A stretch of DNA of 64,000 nucleotides from positions 186,001-250,000 of the forward strand of contig NZ_BMZT01000002.1 of the NCBI RefSeq assembly GCF_014652935.1, given 5' to 3'. This DNA comes from Luteimonas padinae (GTDB lineage: Bacteria; Pseudomonadota; Gammaproteobacteria; Xanthomonadales; Xanthomonadaceae). Every line of letters starts with the position of its first letter. The first letter of the stretch is position 1. A program made the position numbers and the translations under genes. The notes under the pieces were generated by a model that had not been told where the DNA came from, did not search any database, and saw only the letters and a list, made by a program, of their open reading frames with translations. Below, piece by piece: positions 8,235-16,336 of this stretch.

Positions 8235-9983
8235 ATGCGGATGAGGGGCCTGCCGTTGCCGCGCCTGCTGTCGTTCGCCGCGTGCGTGCTGCTGCTCGCC
8301 GCCTGCGGACGCGGCGATCGGCCGCCCGAGGTCGAGCCGCCGCGCCCGGGCCCCATCGAGGAAGTGGTGGTGACCGCGCCGCCGCCGGATGCGGCGAAGC
8401 CGGGCCCGGAGCCGCTGCCGCCGCTGTTCCGCGATATCGAGAAGCGCACCTTCCAGTTCTTCTGGGACACCACCGACGAGCGCAACGGGATGACGCCCGA
8501 CCGCTTCCCGTCGCGCCCGTTCGCGAGCGTGGCGGCGATCGGTTTCGCGCTGACGGCATATCCCATCGGCATCGAGAACGGATGGATCAGCCGCCGGCAG
8601 GCGGTCGACCGCACGCTGCTGACGCTGGAGTTCCTGCTGGAGTCGCCGCAGGGGCCGGAGGCCACCGGCACCATCGGCCACCGCGGTTTCTTCTACCACT
8701 TCCTCGATATGCGCAGCGGCCACCGCTACGAGCCCTGGGTGGAACTGTCCAGCGTGGACACCGGGCTGATGATGCTGGGCGTGCTGTTCGCGCAGTCGTA
8801 CTACGACGGCGACGACCCGCGCGAGCAGCGCATCCGCGAGGTGGCCGACGAGCTCTACCGGCGCATCGAATGGCCGTGGCTGCAGGTGCGGCCGCCGCTG
8901 GTGTCGATGGGCTGGTATCCGGAGCGCGGCTTCATCGAGCACGACTGGACCGGCTACGACGAGGCGATGCTGGTCTACATCCTCGCCCTGGGCTCGCCCA
9001 CGCATCCGGTCGAACCCGAGGCGTGGGAAGCCTGGACGCGGACCTACGACGACAGCTGGGGCATCTTCCAGGGCCAGGAATACCTGAGCTTCGCGCCGCA
9101 CTTCGGGCACCAGTACAGCCACGCCTGGATCGACTTCCGCGGCATCCGCGACGCCTACATGCGCGGGCGCGGCATCGACTACTTCGAGAACTCGCGGCGC
9201 GCGACCTACGCCCAGCGTTCCTACGCGATCGAGAACCCGATGGGCTGGAAGGGCTACGGGCCGGAGATCTGGGGCCTGACCGCGAGCGACGGCCCGCAGC
9301 GCACCGACCAGGAGTACAACGGCCAGCTGCGCGAGTTCCGCCATTACAGCGCGCGCGGCGCCGGCATCGCGGTGGCCTTCGACGACGGCACCATCGCGCC
9401 GACCGCGGCAATCGCGTCGCTGCCATTCGCCCCGGAGATCGTGATCCCGGCCACCGAAGCCCTGGTCGAGCGCCACGGCGAGTACCTGTACTCGAGCTAC
9501 GGCTTCCTGGATTCATTCAACCCGAGCTTCGAGTACGACATCCCGCTCAAGACCGGCCGCATCGTGCCGGGCAAGGGCTGGGTGGCCAGCGACTACATCG
9601 GCATCGACCAGGGGCCGATCCTGATCGGCATCGCCAACCACCGCAGCGGCTTCGTCTGGGACGTGATGAAGCGCAATCCGTACATCCGCATCGGGCTGGA
9701 GCGTGCGGGCTTCACCGGTGGGTGGCTGGCGGAGCTGCAGGCGCGTGATGCGGCCGCAGCCGAAGCCGCCGCGGAGGCCGAAGCCGGGGCCGAAACCGGC
9801 GTCGAAGCCGAAGCGGGTGCGGACGGTGCAGATGGCGCGGAAGGAGAGGCGGATACCGGAAGCGAAAGCCGTGCAGGGGGTGGAACCGGTGCGGCCGCGA
9901 ACGACGCCGAGCACCGCGGCGATGCGGGTGGCCGGACGGCGAGCGCATCCGCGGCCGGCGGCCCGATGCGCCGCGCGGCCTGA
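8235..9983 (+). CDS. PF10091/GH144-like glycoside hydrolase lipoprotein
   Basis: A 582-residue predicted lipoprotein. The first 24 residues form a lipoprotein signal with lipobox LAAC (Cys24). The body is an (alpha/alpha)-barrel-like domain of the glycoamylase-like PF10091 type, with motifs such as IEKRTFQFFWDTTDERNGM, ELSSVDTGLMMLGVLFA, GWKGYGPEIWGLTASDG and KGWVASDYIGIDQGPILIGI. Characterised relatives in family GH144 are endo-beta-1,2-glucanases, so a beta-1,2-glucan or other beta-glucan substrate is a reasonable guess. The last 75 or so residues are an Ala/Glu/Gly-rich, probably disordered tail. The ATG at 8235 follows GGGAGG; a second ATG at 8241 would give the same mature protein. It lies between the receptor and the sugar-binding protein, as expected for periplasmic trimming. 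Confidence 0.85.
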   Translation: MRMRGLPLPRLLSFAACVLLLAACGRGDRPPEVEPPRPGPIEEVVVTAPPPDAAKPGPEPLPPLFRDIEKRTFQFFWDTTDERNGMTPDRFPSRPFASVAAIGFALTAYPIGIENGWISRRQAVDRTLLTLEFLLESPQGPEATGTIGHRGFFYHFLDMRSGHRYEPWVELSSVDTGLMMLGVLFAQSYYDGDDPREQRIREVADELYRRIEWPWLQVRPPLVSMGWYPERGFIEHDWTGYDEAMLVYILALGSPTHPVEPEAWEAWTRTYDDSWGIFQGQEYLSFAPHFGHQYSHAWIDFRGIRDAYMRGRGIDYFENSRRATYAQRSYAIENPMGWKGYGPEIWGLTASDGPQRTDQEYNGQLREFRHYSARGAGIAVAFDDGTIAPTAAIASLPFAPEIVIPATEALVERHGEYLYSSYGFLDSFNPSFEYDIPLKTGRIVPGKGWVASDYIGIDQGPILIGIANHRSGFVWDVMKRNPYIRIGLERAGFTGGWLAELQARDAAAAEAAAEAEAGAETGVEAEAGADGADGAEGEADTGSESRAGGGTGAAANDAEHRGDAGGRTASASAAGGPMRRAA

Positions 9984-9989
9984 CGCCGC

Positions 9990-11285
9990 ATGGCCCGACA
10001 GCGTCCCGCGTGGTGCCAGGCGGCCTGCGTCGTCGCGCTGCTTGCAGCCTCGGCGCTGGTCGCGGGCTGCGCGCGCAGCGGAGACGAGGCCACCACCACG
10101 ATCCGCTTCTGGGCCATGGGCCGCGAGGCCGAGGTGGTGGCGGAACTGCTGCCGGACTTCGAGCGCGAGCATCCGGGCCTGCGCGTCGAGGTCCAGGCCA
10201 TTCCCTGGACCGCCGCGCACGAAAAGCTGCTCACCGCCTACGCGGCCGACGCCATGCCCGACCTGCTGCAGCTGGGCAACACCTGGATCCCCGAGTTCGC
10301 CGCGCTCGAGGCGCTGGAGCCGCTGCAGCCCCGCATCGACGCGTCGGCGGCGGTCGACATCGCCGACTACTTCCCCGGCATCCTCGACACCAATGTCGTC
10401 GACAACCAGCTGCTGGGCGTGCCCTGGTACGTCGACACGCGGCTGCTGTACTACCGGCGCGACATCCTCCGCGACGCCGGGGTCGTGGAAGCGCCGCGCA
10501 CCTGGGACGAGTGGGCCGCCGCGATGGACGCCGTGCAGCGCAATGCCGGCCCGGGCCGCCACGCCATCCTGCTGCCGCTCAACGAGTTCGAGCCGCAGCT
10601 GTCGCTGGCCCTGCAGCAGGACGATCCGCTGTTGCGCGACGGCGGCACCCGCGGCAACTTCGACAGCCCCGGCTTCCGCAGCGCGCTCGCGTTCTACGCC
10701 CGCATCTTCGAGGAAGGCTGGGCGCCAGCGCTGTCCGAGACCCAGGTGTCCAACGTCTGGGACGAGTTCTTCCGCGGTTCGTACGCCTTCTACCTTTCCG
10801 GCCCCTGGAACATCCGTGAGTTCCGTCGCCGCGCGTCGGCAGGGCTTGCCGACGAATGGGGCACGATGCCGCTGCCCGGCCCCGACGGCCCCGGCGCGGG
10901 TATCGCCGGTGGCACCAGCCTGGTACTGCCGCGCGGCGGTGCACGCGCCGATGCCGCCTGGCAGCTGGTGGAGTACCTCTCGCGTCCCGACATCCAGCAC
11001 CGCTTCCACGCGCTGAGCGGCAACCTGCCGCCGCGGCGCAGCGCCTGGGCGCATCCGGAGCTTGCCGGCGATCCGCTGGCCGCCGCGTTCCGCGACCAGC
11101 TCGAGCGCGTGCGCCCGACGCCCAAGGTGCTGGAGTGGGAGCGCATCGCCCAGGAGATCCGGCTGGTGACCGAGCGCGTGGTGCGCGGCGGGCTGTCGCA
11201 GGACCAGGCCGTACGCGAGCTCGACGCCAGCGTCGACGCCATCCTCGCCAAGCGGCGCTGGATCATCGCCCAGGAGGCCCGCTGA
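9990..11285 (+). CDS. Sugar ABC transporter substrate-binding lipoprotein
   Basis: Extracellular solute-binding protein of the family-1 (MalE/UgpB-like) type, 431 residues. An N-terminal signal ends in the lipobox LVAGC (Cys at about residue 27). The mature part begins with TTTIRFWAMGREAEVVAELL and carries the usual MPDLLQLGNTWIPEFAALEAL segment and the hinge region GVPWYVDTRLLYYRRDIL. It should capture the oligosaccharide released by the upstream hydrolase and hand it to the two permeases that follow. It starts 6 bases after the hydrolase stop, and its stop overlaps the first permease start by one base. Confidence 0.93.
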   Translation: MARQRPAWCQAACVVALLAASALVAGCARSGDEATTTIRFWAMGREAEVVAELLPDFEREHPGLRVEVQAIPWTAAHEKLLTAYAADAMPDLLQLGNTWIPEFAALEALEPLQPRIDASAAVDIADYFPGILDTNVVDNQLLGVPWYVDTRLLYYRRDILRDAGVVEAPRTWDEWAAAMDAVQRNAGPGRHAILLPLNEFEPQLSLALQQDDPLLRDGGTRGNFDSPGFRSALAFYARIFEEGWAPALSETQVSNVWDEFFRGSYAFYLSGPWNIREFRRRASAGLADEWGTMPLPGPDGPGAGIAGGTSLVLPRGGARADAAWQLVEYLSRPDIQHRFHALSGNLPPRRSAWAHPELAGDPLAAAFRDQLERVRPTPKVLEWERIAQEIRLVTERVVRGGLSQDQAVRELDASVDAILAKRRWIIAQEAR

Positions 11286-12163
11286 TGCGCGCCGGGCCCG
11301 CGGGCTGGATGTTCGTCGCCCCGGCGATGATCGTGATCGGGCTGTTCTTCGCCCTGCCGGTGGCGTCGGCGCTGCTGCTCAGCCTGACCGACTTCGACCT
11401 CTACGCGCTGGCCGACCCGGCGCACCTGCGCTTCGTCGCGCTCGACAACTACCTGGAGCTGCTGCGCACGCCGATCTTCTGGAAGGCGCTGTGGAACACC
11501 ACGTACTTCGTGGTGGTGGGCGTGCCGCTGTCGATCGCGGTGTCGCTGGCCGCGGCGCTGCTGCTGGACTCGCGGCTGGCGCGCGCGAAGGCGCTGTTCC
11601 GCACCGCGCTGTTCGCGCCGGTGGTCACCACGCTGGTGGCGGTGGCGGTGATCTGGCGCTACCTGTTCCACACCAGCTACGGGCTGGTGAACTGGGCGCT
11701 GGGCCATGTCGGTGTGTCCCCGGTCGACTGGCTGGGCGATCCGCACTGGGCGATGCCGACCATCATCTGCTTCGCGGTGTGGAAGAACTTCGGCTACAAC
11801 ATGGTGATCCTGCTCGCCGGGCTGCAGGCGATCCCGCGCGAGCTGTACGAGGCGGCGCGTATCGACGGCGCGTCGACCTGGCGGCAGATCCTGCACATCA
11901 CCCTGCCGGCACTGGGACCGGTGCTGCTGGTGGTGTCGGTGATCACGGTCTCCGGCTATTTCCAGCTCTTCGCCGAACCCTATGTGATGACCCGCGGCGA
12001 CCCGCTGCAGTCCACGGTCAGCGTGCTGTACTTCATGTTCGAGGAAGGCTTCCGCTGGTGGAACCTCGGCCGCGCGTCGGCGGTGGCCTTCATGCTGTTC
12101 CTGGTGATCCTCGGCGCGACCACGCTGCTGCTGCGTGCGGGCCGCAGGCGGGACCTGGTATGA
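11285..12163 (+). CDS. Sugar ABC transporter permease, MalF/UgpA type
   Basis: Inner-membrane permease of a CUT1 carbohydrate ABC importer, 292 residues with six predicted transmembrane helices. The cytoplasmic EAA loop that docks on the ATPase is clear: ELYEAARIDGASTWRQILHI followed by TLPAL. The ATG overlaps the binding-protein stop (TGATG), and its own stop overlaps the next permease (ATGA), so the three genes are translationally coupled. No ATPase is encoded in this operon. The likely partner is the MsmX/UgpC-type ATPase at 21263. Confidence 0.94.
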   Translation: MRAGPAGWMFVAPAMIVIGLFFALPVASALLLSLTDFDLYALADPAHLRFVALDNYLELLRTPIFWKALWNTTYFVVVGVPLSIAVSLAAALLLDSRLARAKALFRTALFAPVVTTLVAVAVIWRYLFHTSYGLVNWALGHVGVSPVDWLGDPHWAMPTIICFAVWKNFGYNMVILLAGLQAIPRELYEAARIDGASTWRQILHITLPALGPVLLVVSVITVSGYFQLFAEPYVMTRGDPLQSTVSVLYFMFEEGFRWWNLGRASAVAFMLFLVILGATTLLLRAGRRRDLV

Positions 12164-12996
12164 GCCGCCCGGTCGGTGGTTCGCGGCTGCAGGCGCTGCT
12201 GGTCAACGGCGCGCTGGCGGCATTCGCGCTGCTGGCACTGGCGCCGCTGGCGTGGATGGTCTCGGTGTCGTTCATGCCGATGGGCGAGGCCAGTGGGTTC
12301 CCGCCGCCGCTCCTGCCCAGTGCGGTGACGCTGGACAACTATCGCGAGCTGTTCGCGCGCACCGGCATCGGCCGCGCCTTCGCCAACAGCCTGGCGGTGT
12401 CGCTGGGCATCACGCTCGGGTCGCTGGCAATCAACACCGCCGCCGGCTACGCCTTCGCCAAGCTGCGCTTCCGCGGCCGCGACCGGCTGTTCCAGGCGCT
12501 GCTGGCGGCGCTGGTGGTGCCGGCGCAGGTGGCGATGCTGCCGCTGTTCCTGCTGATGAAGCAGCTCGGCCTGGTCAACACCCTGGGCGGCGTGGTGGTG
12601 CCGGCGCTGGCGGGGGTGTTCGGGATCTTCCTGGTGCGACAGTACGCGCGCTCGATTCCCGACGCCCTGCTGGAGGCCGCGCGCATCGACGGCGCCGGCG
12701 AGCTGCGCATCTTCGTGCAGGTGGTGCTGCCGATGCTCAAGCCGGTCCTGGTGACGCTGGCGATCTTCAGCTTCATGGCCGCGTGGAACGACTTCATGTG
12801 GCCCTTGATCGTGCTCGCCGACCAGGAGCAGTACACGCTGCCGGTGGCGCTCGCGGCGCTGTCGCGCGAGCACATCATGGACGTGGAGATGATGATGGCC
12901 GGCGCCGTGGTGACGGTGCTGCCGGTGCTGCTGCTGTTCCTGGCGCTGCAGCGCTGGTACATGCAGGGCCTGCTGCTGGGCAGCGTCAAGGGATGA
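12160..12996 (+). CDS. Sugar ABC transporter permease, MalG/UgpE type
   Basis: Second permease of the CUT1 importer, 278 residues with six predicted transmembrane helices. It has the family motif GYAFAKLRFRGRDRLFQALL, the EAA loop LLEAARIDGAGELRIFVQVV followed by LPMLKP, and the FSFMAAWNDFMWPLIVL helix typical of MalG homologues. It starts within the ATGA overlap with the upstream permease. Together with that permease and the binding protein it makes the membrane part of an oligosaccharide importer. Confidence 0.94.
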   Translation: MSRPVGGSRLQALLVNGALAAFALLALAPLAWMVSVSFMPMGEASGFPPPLLPSAVTLDNYRELFARTGIGRAFANSLAVSLGITLGSLAINTAAGYAFAKLRFRGRDRLFQALLAALVVPAQVAMLPLFLLMKQLGLVNTLGGVVVPALAGVFGIFLVRQYARSIPDALLEAARIDGAGELRIFVQVVLPMLKPVLVTLAIFSFMAAWNDFMWPLIVLADQEQYTLPVALAALSREHIMDVEMMMAGAVVTVLPVLLLFLALQRWYMQGLLLGSVKG

Positions 12997-13010
12997 GGAG
13001 GCGTGGCGGG

Positions 13011-16000
13011 ATGGCGGTGAGCGGAAACACGCGCTGCGGCGCAGGTGCGGCGGCGCGGGCTGCGGGCCTGCGCGGCGGGTGGGGCAGGGCCGCGATGGTG
13101 GCGATCGCGGGCTGGCTGGCGTGCGCGTCGCCGGCGCCGGCGCAGGAGGTGCTGTCGACGCGCCTGCTCGACGGCTTCGAGGACCCGGCCGCCTGGCGCG
13201 TGGTCGCCTCCGACCAGGTCAGCGCCGCGATCCGCGCGGTCGATGGCGCCGAGGGCCGCGCCCTGTGCCTGGCCTACGACTTCAACGGCGTCTCCGGCCA
13301 CGCCGGCATCCAGCGCGCGCTGCCGCTGGAACTCCCGGCGAACTACCGCTTCGACCTCCAGCTCAGAGGCGACGCGCCGGCCAACGACCTGCAGTTCAAG
13401 CTCGTCGACGCCAGCGGCGACAACGTGTGGTGGGCCAACCGGACCTCGGTGGAGCCGCCCGCGCGCTGGACGCCGCAGCGCTACAAGGCGCGGCACATCG
13501 TGAAGGCCTGGGGGCCGGATCCGGATCCGCTGCTGCGCGCCAGCGCGTCGATGGAGTTCGTGGTCTACAACCGCGTCGGCGGCCGCGGCTCGGTCTGCTT
13601 CGACGCGCTGTCCTTCAGCGAGCTGGCGCCGCCCGACGACAGCCCGCTGGAGCTCACGGCGCTGGCGACGGCGGGGGACGCCGCGGCGGCGGTGGACGGT
13701 GATGCCGCCAGCGCCTGGCGCGCGCCGAATGTGGAAGGCGGCCAGCGGATCGTGCTCGACCTCGGCCGCGTGCGCGAATTCGGCGGCCTGGTGCTGGACT
13801 GGCTGGCGGGCCGGCAGGCGTCGCGCTACCGCGTGCAGGTGTCGGACGACGGTGCCGCATGGCGCGACCTGCGCGACGTGCGCGGCGGCGATGGCGAGCG
13901 CGACTGGATCGCGCTGCCGGAGTCGGAGGCGCGCTGGATCGCGCTCGACCTGCTCGACGGCCCGGGGGCGGAGTTCGCCCTCGCCGGCGCCGCGGTGAAG
14001 CCGCTCGGATTCAGCGCGCATCCCAACGACTTCGTGCGCGCGGTCGCCGCCGACCTGCCACGTGGCCGCTGGCCGCGCGGCTTCAGCGGCGAACAGCCCT
14101 ACTGGACCATCCTCGGCCTCGACGGCGGACTGCAGCAGGGCCTGCTCGGCGAGGACGGCGCGGTCGAGGTGGCGCGCGGCGGCTTCAGCATCGAACCCTT
14201 CGTCATCGCCGGCGGCCGGCTGGTGACCTGGGCCGACGTGGCGCCGCGGCAGTCGCTCCAGGACGGCTACCTGCCGATCCCGAGCGTGGACTGGCGCCAC
14301 GACGACTTTTCGCTGCGCGTCACCGCGTTCGCGGCCGGCACGCCGGAACGTTCGCAGCTGGTGTTGCGCTACCGGCTGGCCAACACCAGCGGGCGGCCGC
14401 AGGACCTGCAGCTGGCGCTGGCCGCACGTCCGCTGCAGGTCAATCCGCCGGCGCAGTTCCTCAACACCCTCGGCGGCGTCAGCCGGATCAGCGCGATCGC
14501 GGTCGATGGCGGCATGGTCTCGGTGGCGGGCGTGCCGCGGGTGTTCGCCAAGCAGGTGCCCGACGCCTCGTTCGCCTCGGCCTTCGATGCCGGCGACGTC
14601 GTCCGGCACCTGGCCGCCGGCAGGCTGCCCGCCACCACGCGCGTGCCGAACGATCCGACGGGACTGGCCTCGGCCGCGCTGGTCTGGCGCGCGCGCCTGG
14701 CGCCCGGCGCGGTGGAGAGCATCGAGGTGATGGTGCCGATGACCGGCGGCAGCGCGCCGGCGCGGCGCTGGTGGGATGCGGAAGCGCTGCAGCAGGAGGT
14801 CGCGGCGCAGTGGCGCGGCAAGCTCGACCAGGTGCGGCTGGACGTCCCGCCCGAGGGCCAGTCGCTGGCCGACAGCCTGCGCACCGCGCTGGCGCACATG
14901 CTGGTGTCGCGGGTGGGGCCACGGCTGCAGCCCGGCACGCGCTCGTACTCGCGCAGCTGGATCCGCGACGGCGCGATGATTTCCGAGGGCCTGCTGCGCA
15001 TGGGCCGCGCCGACGCCGTGCGCGAGTACGTCGAGTGGTACGCGCCCTTCCAGTTCGACGACGGCAAGGTGCCGTGCTGCGTCGACGACCGCGGCAGCGA
15101 TCCGGTTCCCGAGAACGACAGCCACGGCGAGCTGATCTTCAACATCGCCGAGTACTGGCGCCACACCGGCGACGACGCCTTCCTCGAGCGCATGTGGCCG
15201 CACGTGCTGGCCGCCTGGGAGTACATGGAGTCGCTGGCACAGAGCGAGCGCACCGCGGCCAACCGCGCGCTGGATCCGGCCTTCTTCGGGATGATGCCGG
15301 CCTCGATCAGCCACGAGGGCTATTCGGCCAAGCCGATGCATTCGTACTGGGACAACTTCTGGGCGCTGCGCGGCTACAAGGACGCGGTGCAGCTGGCCGA
15401 AGCGCTGGACAAGGCGGAGGACGCGACGCGCATGGCCGCCGCGCGCGACCGCTTCCGCGCCGACCTCCTGGCCTCGCTCGACGCCGCCGCGACCCGCCAC
15501 GGCATCGACTACCTGCCCGGCGCCGCCGAGCTGGGCGACTTCGACCCGACGTCCACCACCATCGCGCTGGCGCCCGGCGGCGAGCTCGCCCACCTGCCGC
15601 CCGCCCGCCTGCACGCCACCTTCGAACGCTACTGGCGCGAATTCGCGCAGCGCCGCGACGGCGAGCGCGCATGGAAGGACTACACGCCCTACGAATGGCG
15701 CAACGTCGGTGCCTTCGTGCGCCTGGGCTGGCGCGAGCGCGCCTGGGACGCGGCGCGCTGGTTCCTCGACGACCGCGCGCCTCCACCTTGGAACCAGTGG
15801 GCCGAAGTGGTGACGCCGACCCCGCGCACGCCGTTCTTCCTCGGCGACCTGCCGCACGCCTGGGTGGCGTCGGACTTCGTGCGCTCGGCGCTGGACATGT
15901 TCGCCTACGTGCGCGAGTCCGACGACAGCCTGGTGCTGGCGGCCGGCGTGCCGGCGTCGTGGCTCGACGGTCGCGGCGTGGCCCTGCACGGCATGCGCAC

Positions 16001-16220
16001 GCCGCACGGCACGCTCGGCTACCGGCTGGCGCGCGACGACGGGCGGCTGGTTCTCGAGATCGCCGACGACGCCGGCCTGCCGCCGGGTGGCCTGGTGCTG
16101 CCGTGGCCGTACCCGGGCGAGCCGGGGCCGGCGAGCATGGAGGGCGTGCCGGTCGCCTGGGACGGGCGGGAGCTGCGCATCCCCCGCGCCGGCGTGCGCG
16201 TGGAGATCACCGTGCCCTGA
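13011..16220 (+). CDS. Secreted discoidin (F5/8 C)-domain protein with a glycosidase-like alpha-barrel
   Basis: A 1069-residue exported protein. The signal peptide contains AAMVAIAGWLACASPAPAQ with probable cleavage before E. Residues of about 50-210 look like a carbohydrate-binding jelly roll (STRLLDGFEDPAAWRVVASD onward). A discoidin-like domain follows at about 220-345 (RIVLDLGRVREFGGLVLDWL; RYRVQVSDDGAAWRDLRD). The C-terminal half resembles an (alpha/alpha)6 glycoside-hydrolase barrel, with SYSRSWIRDGAMISEGLLRM, HGELIFNIAEYWRHTGDDAF and SYWDNFWALRGYKDA. I cannot assign a GH family or catalytic residues. The ATG at 13011 is preceded by GGAGG 14 bases after the permease stop, making it the last gene of the operon. 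It probably degrades or debranches the same glucan in the periplasm or outside the cell. Confidence 0.85.
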   Translation: MAVSGNTRCGAGAAARAAGLRGGWGRAAMVAIAGWLACASPAPAQEVLSTRLLDGFEDPAAWRVVASDQVSAAIRAVDGAEGRALCLAYDFNGVSGHAGIQRALPLELPANYRFDLQLRGDAPANDLQFKLVDASGDNVWWANRTSVEPPARWTPQRYKARHIVKAWGPDPDPLLRASASMEFVVYNRVGGRGSVCFDALSFSELAPPDDSPLELTALATAGDAAAAVDGDAASAWRAPNVEGGQRIVLDLGRVREFGGLVLDWLAGRQASRYRVQVSDDGAAWRDLRDVRGGDGERDWIALPESEARWIALDLLDGPGAEFALAGAAVKPLGFSAHPNDFVRAVAADLPRGRWPRGFSGEQPYWTILGLDGGLQQGLLGEDGAVEVARGGFSIEPFVIAGGRLVTWADVAPRQSLQDGYLPIPSVDWRHDDFSLRVTAFAAGTPERSQLVLRYRLANTSGRPQDLQLALAARPLQVNPPAQFLNTLGGVSRISAIAVDGGMVSVAGVPRVFAKQVPDASFASAFDAGDVVRHLAAGRLPATTRVPNDPTGLASAALVWRARLAPGAVESIEVMVPMTGGSAPARRWWDAEALQQEVAAQWRGKLDQVRLDVPPEGQSLADSLRTALAHMLVSRVGPRLQPGTRSYSRSWIRDGAMISEGLLRMGRADAVREYVEWYAPFQFDDGKVPCCVDDRGSDPVPENDSHGELIFNIAEYWRHTGDDAFLERMWPHVLAAWEYMESLAQSERTAANRALDPAFFGMMPASISHEGYSAKPMHSYWDNFWALRGYKDAVQLAEALDKAEDATRMAAARDRFRADLLASLDAAATRHGIDYLPGAAELGDFDPTSTTIALAPGGELAHLPPARLHATFERYWREFAQRRDGERAWKDYTPYEWRNVGAFVRLGWRERAWDAARWFLDDRAPPPWNQWAEVVTPTPRTPFFLGDLPHAWVASDFVRSALDMFAYVRESDDSLVLAAGVPASWLDGRGVALHGMRTPHGTLGYRLARDDGRLVLEIADDAGLPPGGLVLPWPYPGEPGPASMEGVPVAWDGRELRIPRAGVRVEITVP

Positions 16221-16336
16221 GGCGGTTGCCGCGAACGCCGCGGACATAGGGTTGCCCCGCGGATGGAAGGCGACGTGCCCGGTGATAGGTTCCGCGAGGT
16301 GCGCGGCCTTCCCGGCGGCGCCCGACCGGAGCCCCC

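Noticed and set aside
12135-13010. Upstream extension of the discoidin-glycosidase frame
   Set aside because: The frame is open but overlaps the MalG-like gene out of phase, and the signal peptide and GGAGG support the ATG at 13011.
12447-16247. Antisense frame of 1266 residues opposite the permease and discoidin-glycosidase genes
   Set aside because: Low-complexity His/Arg/Gly translation and no motif; the plus strand carries clear domains.
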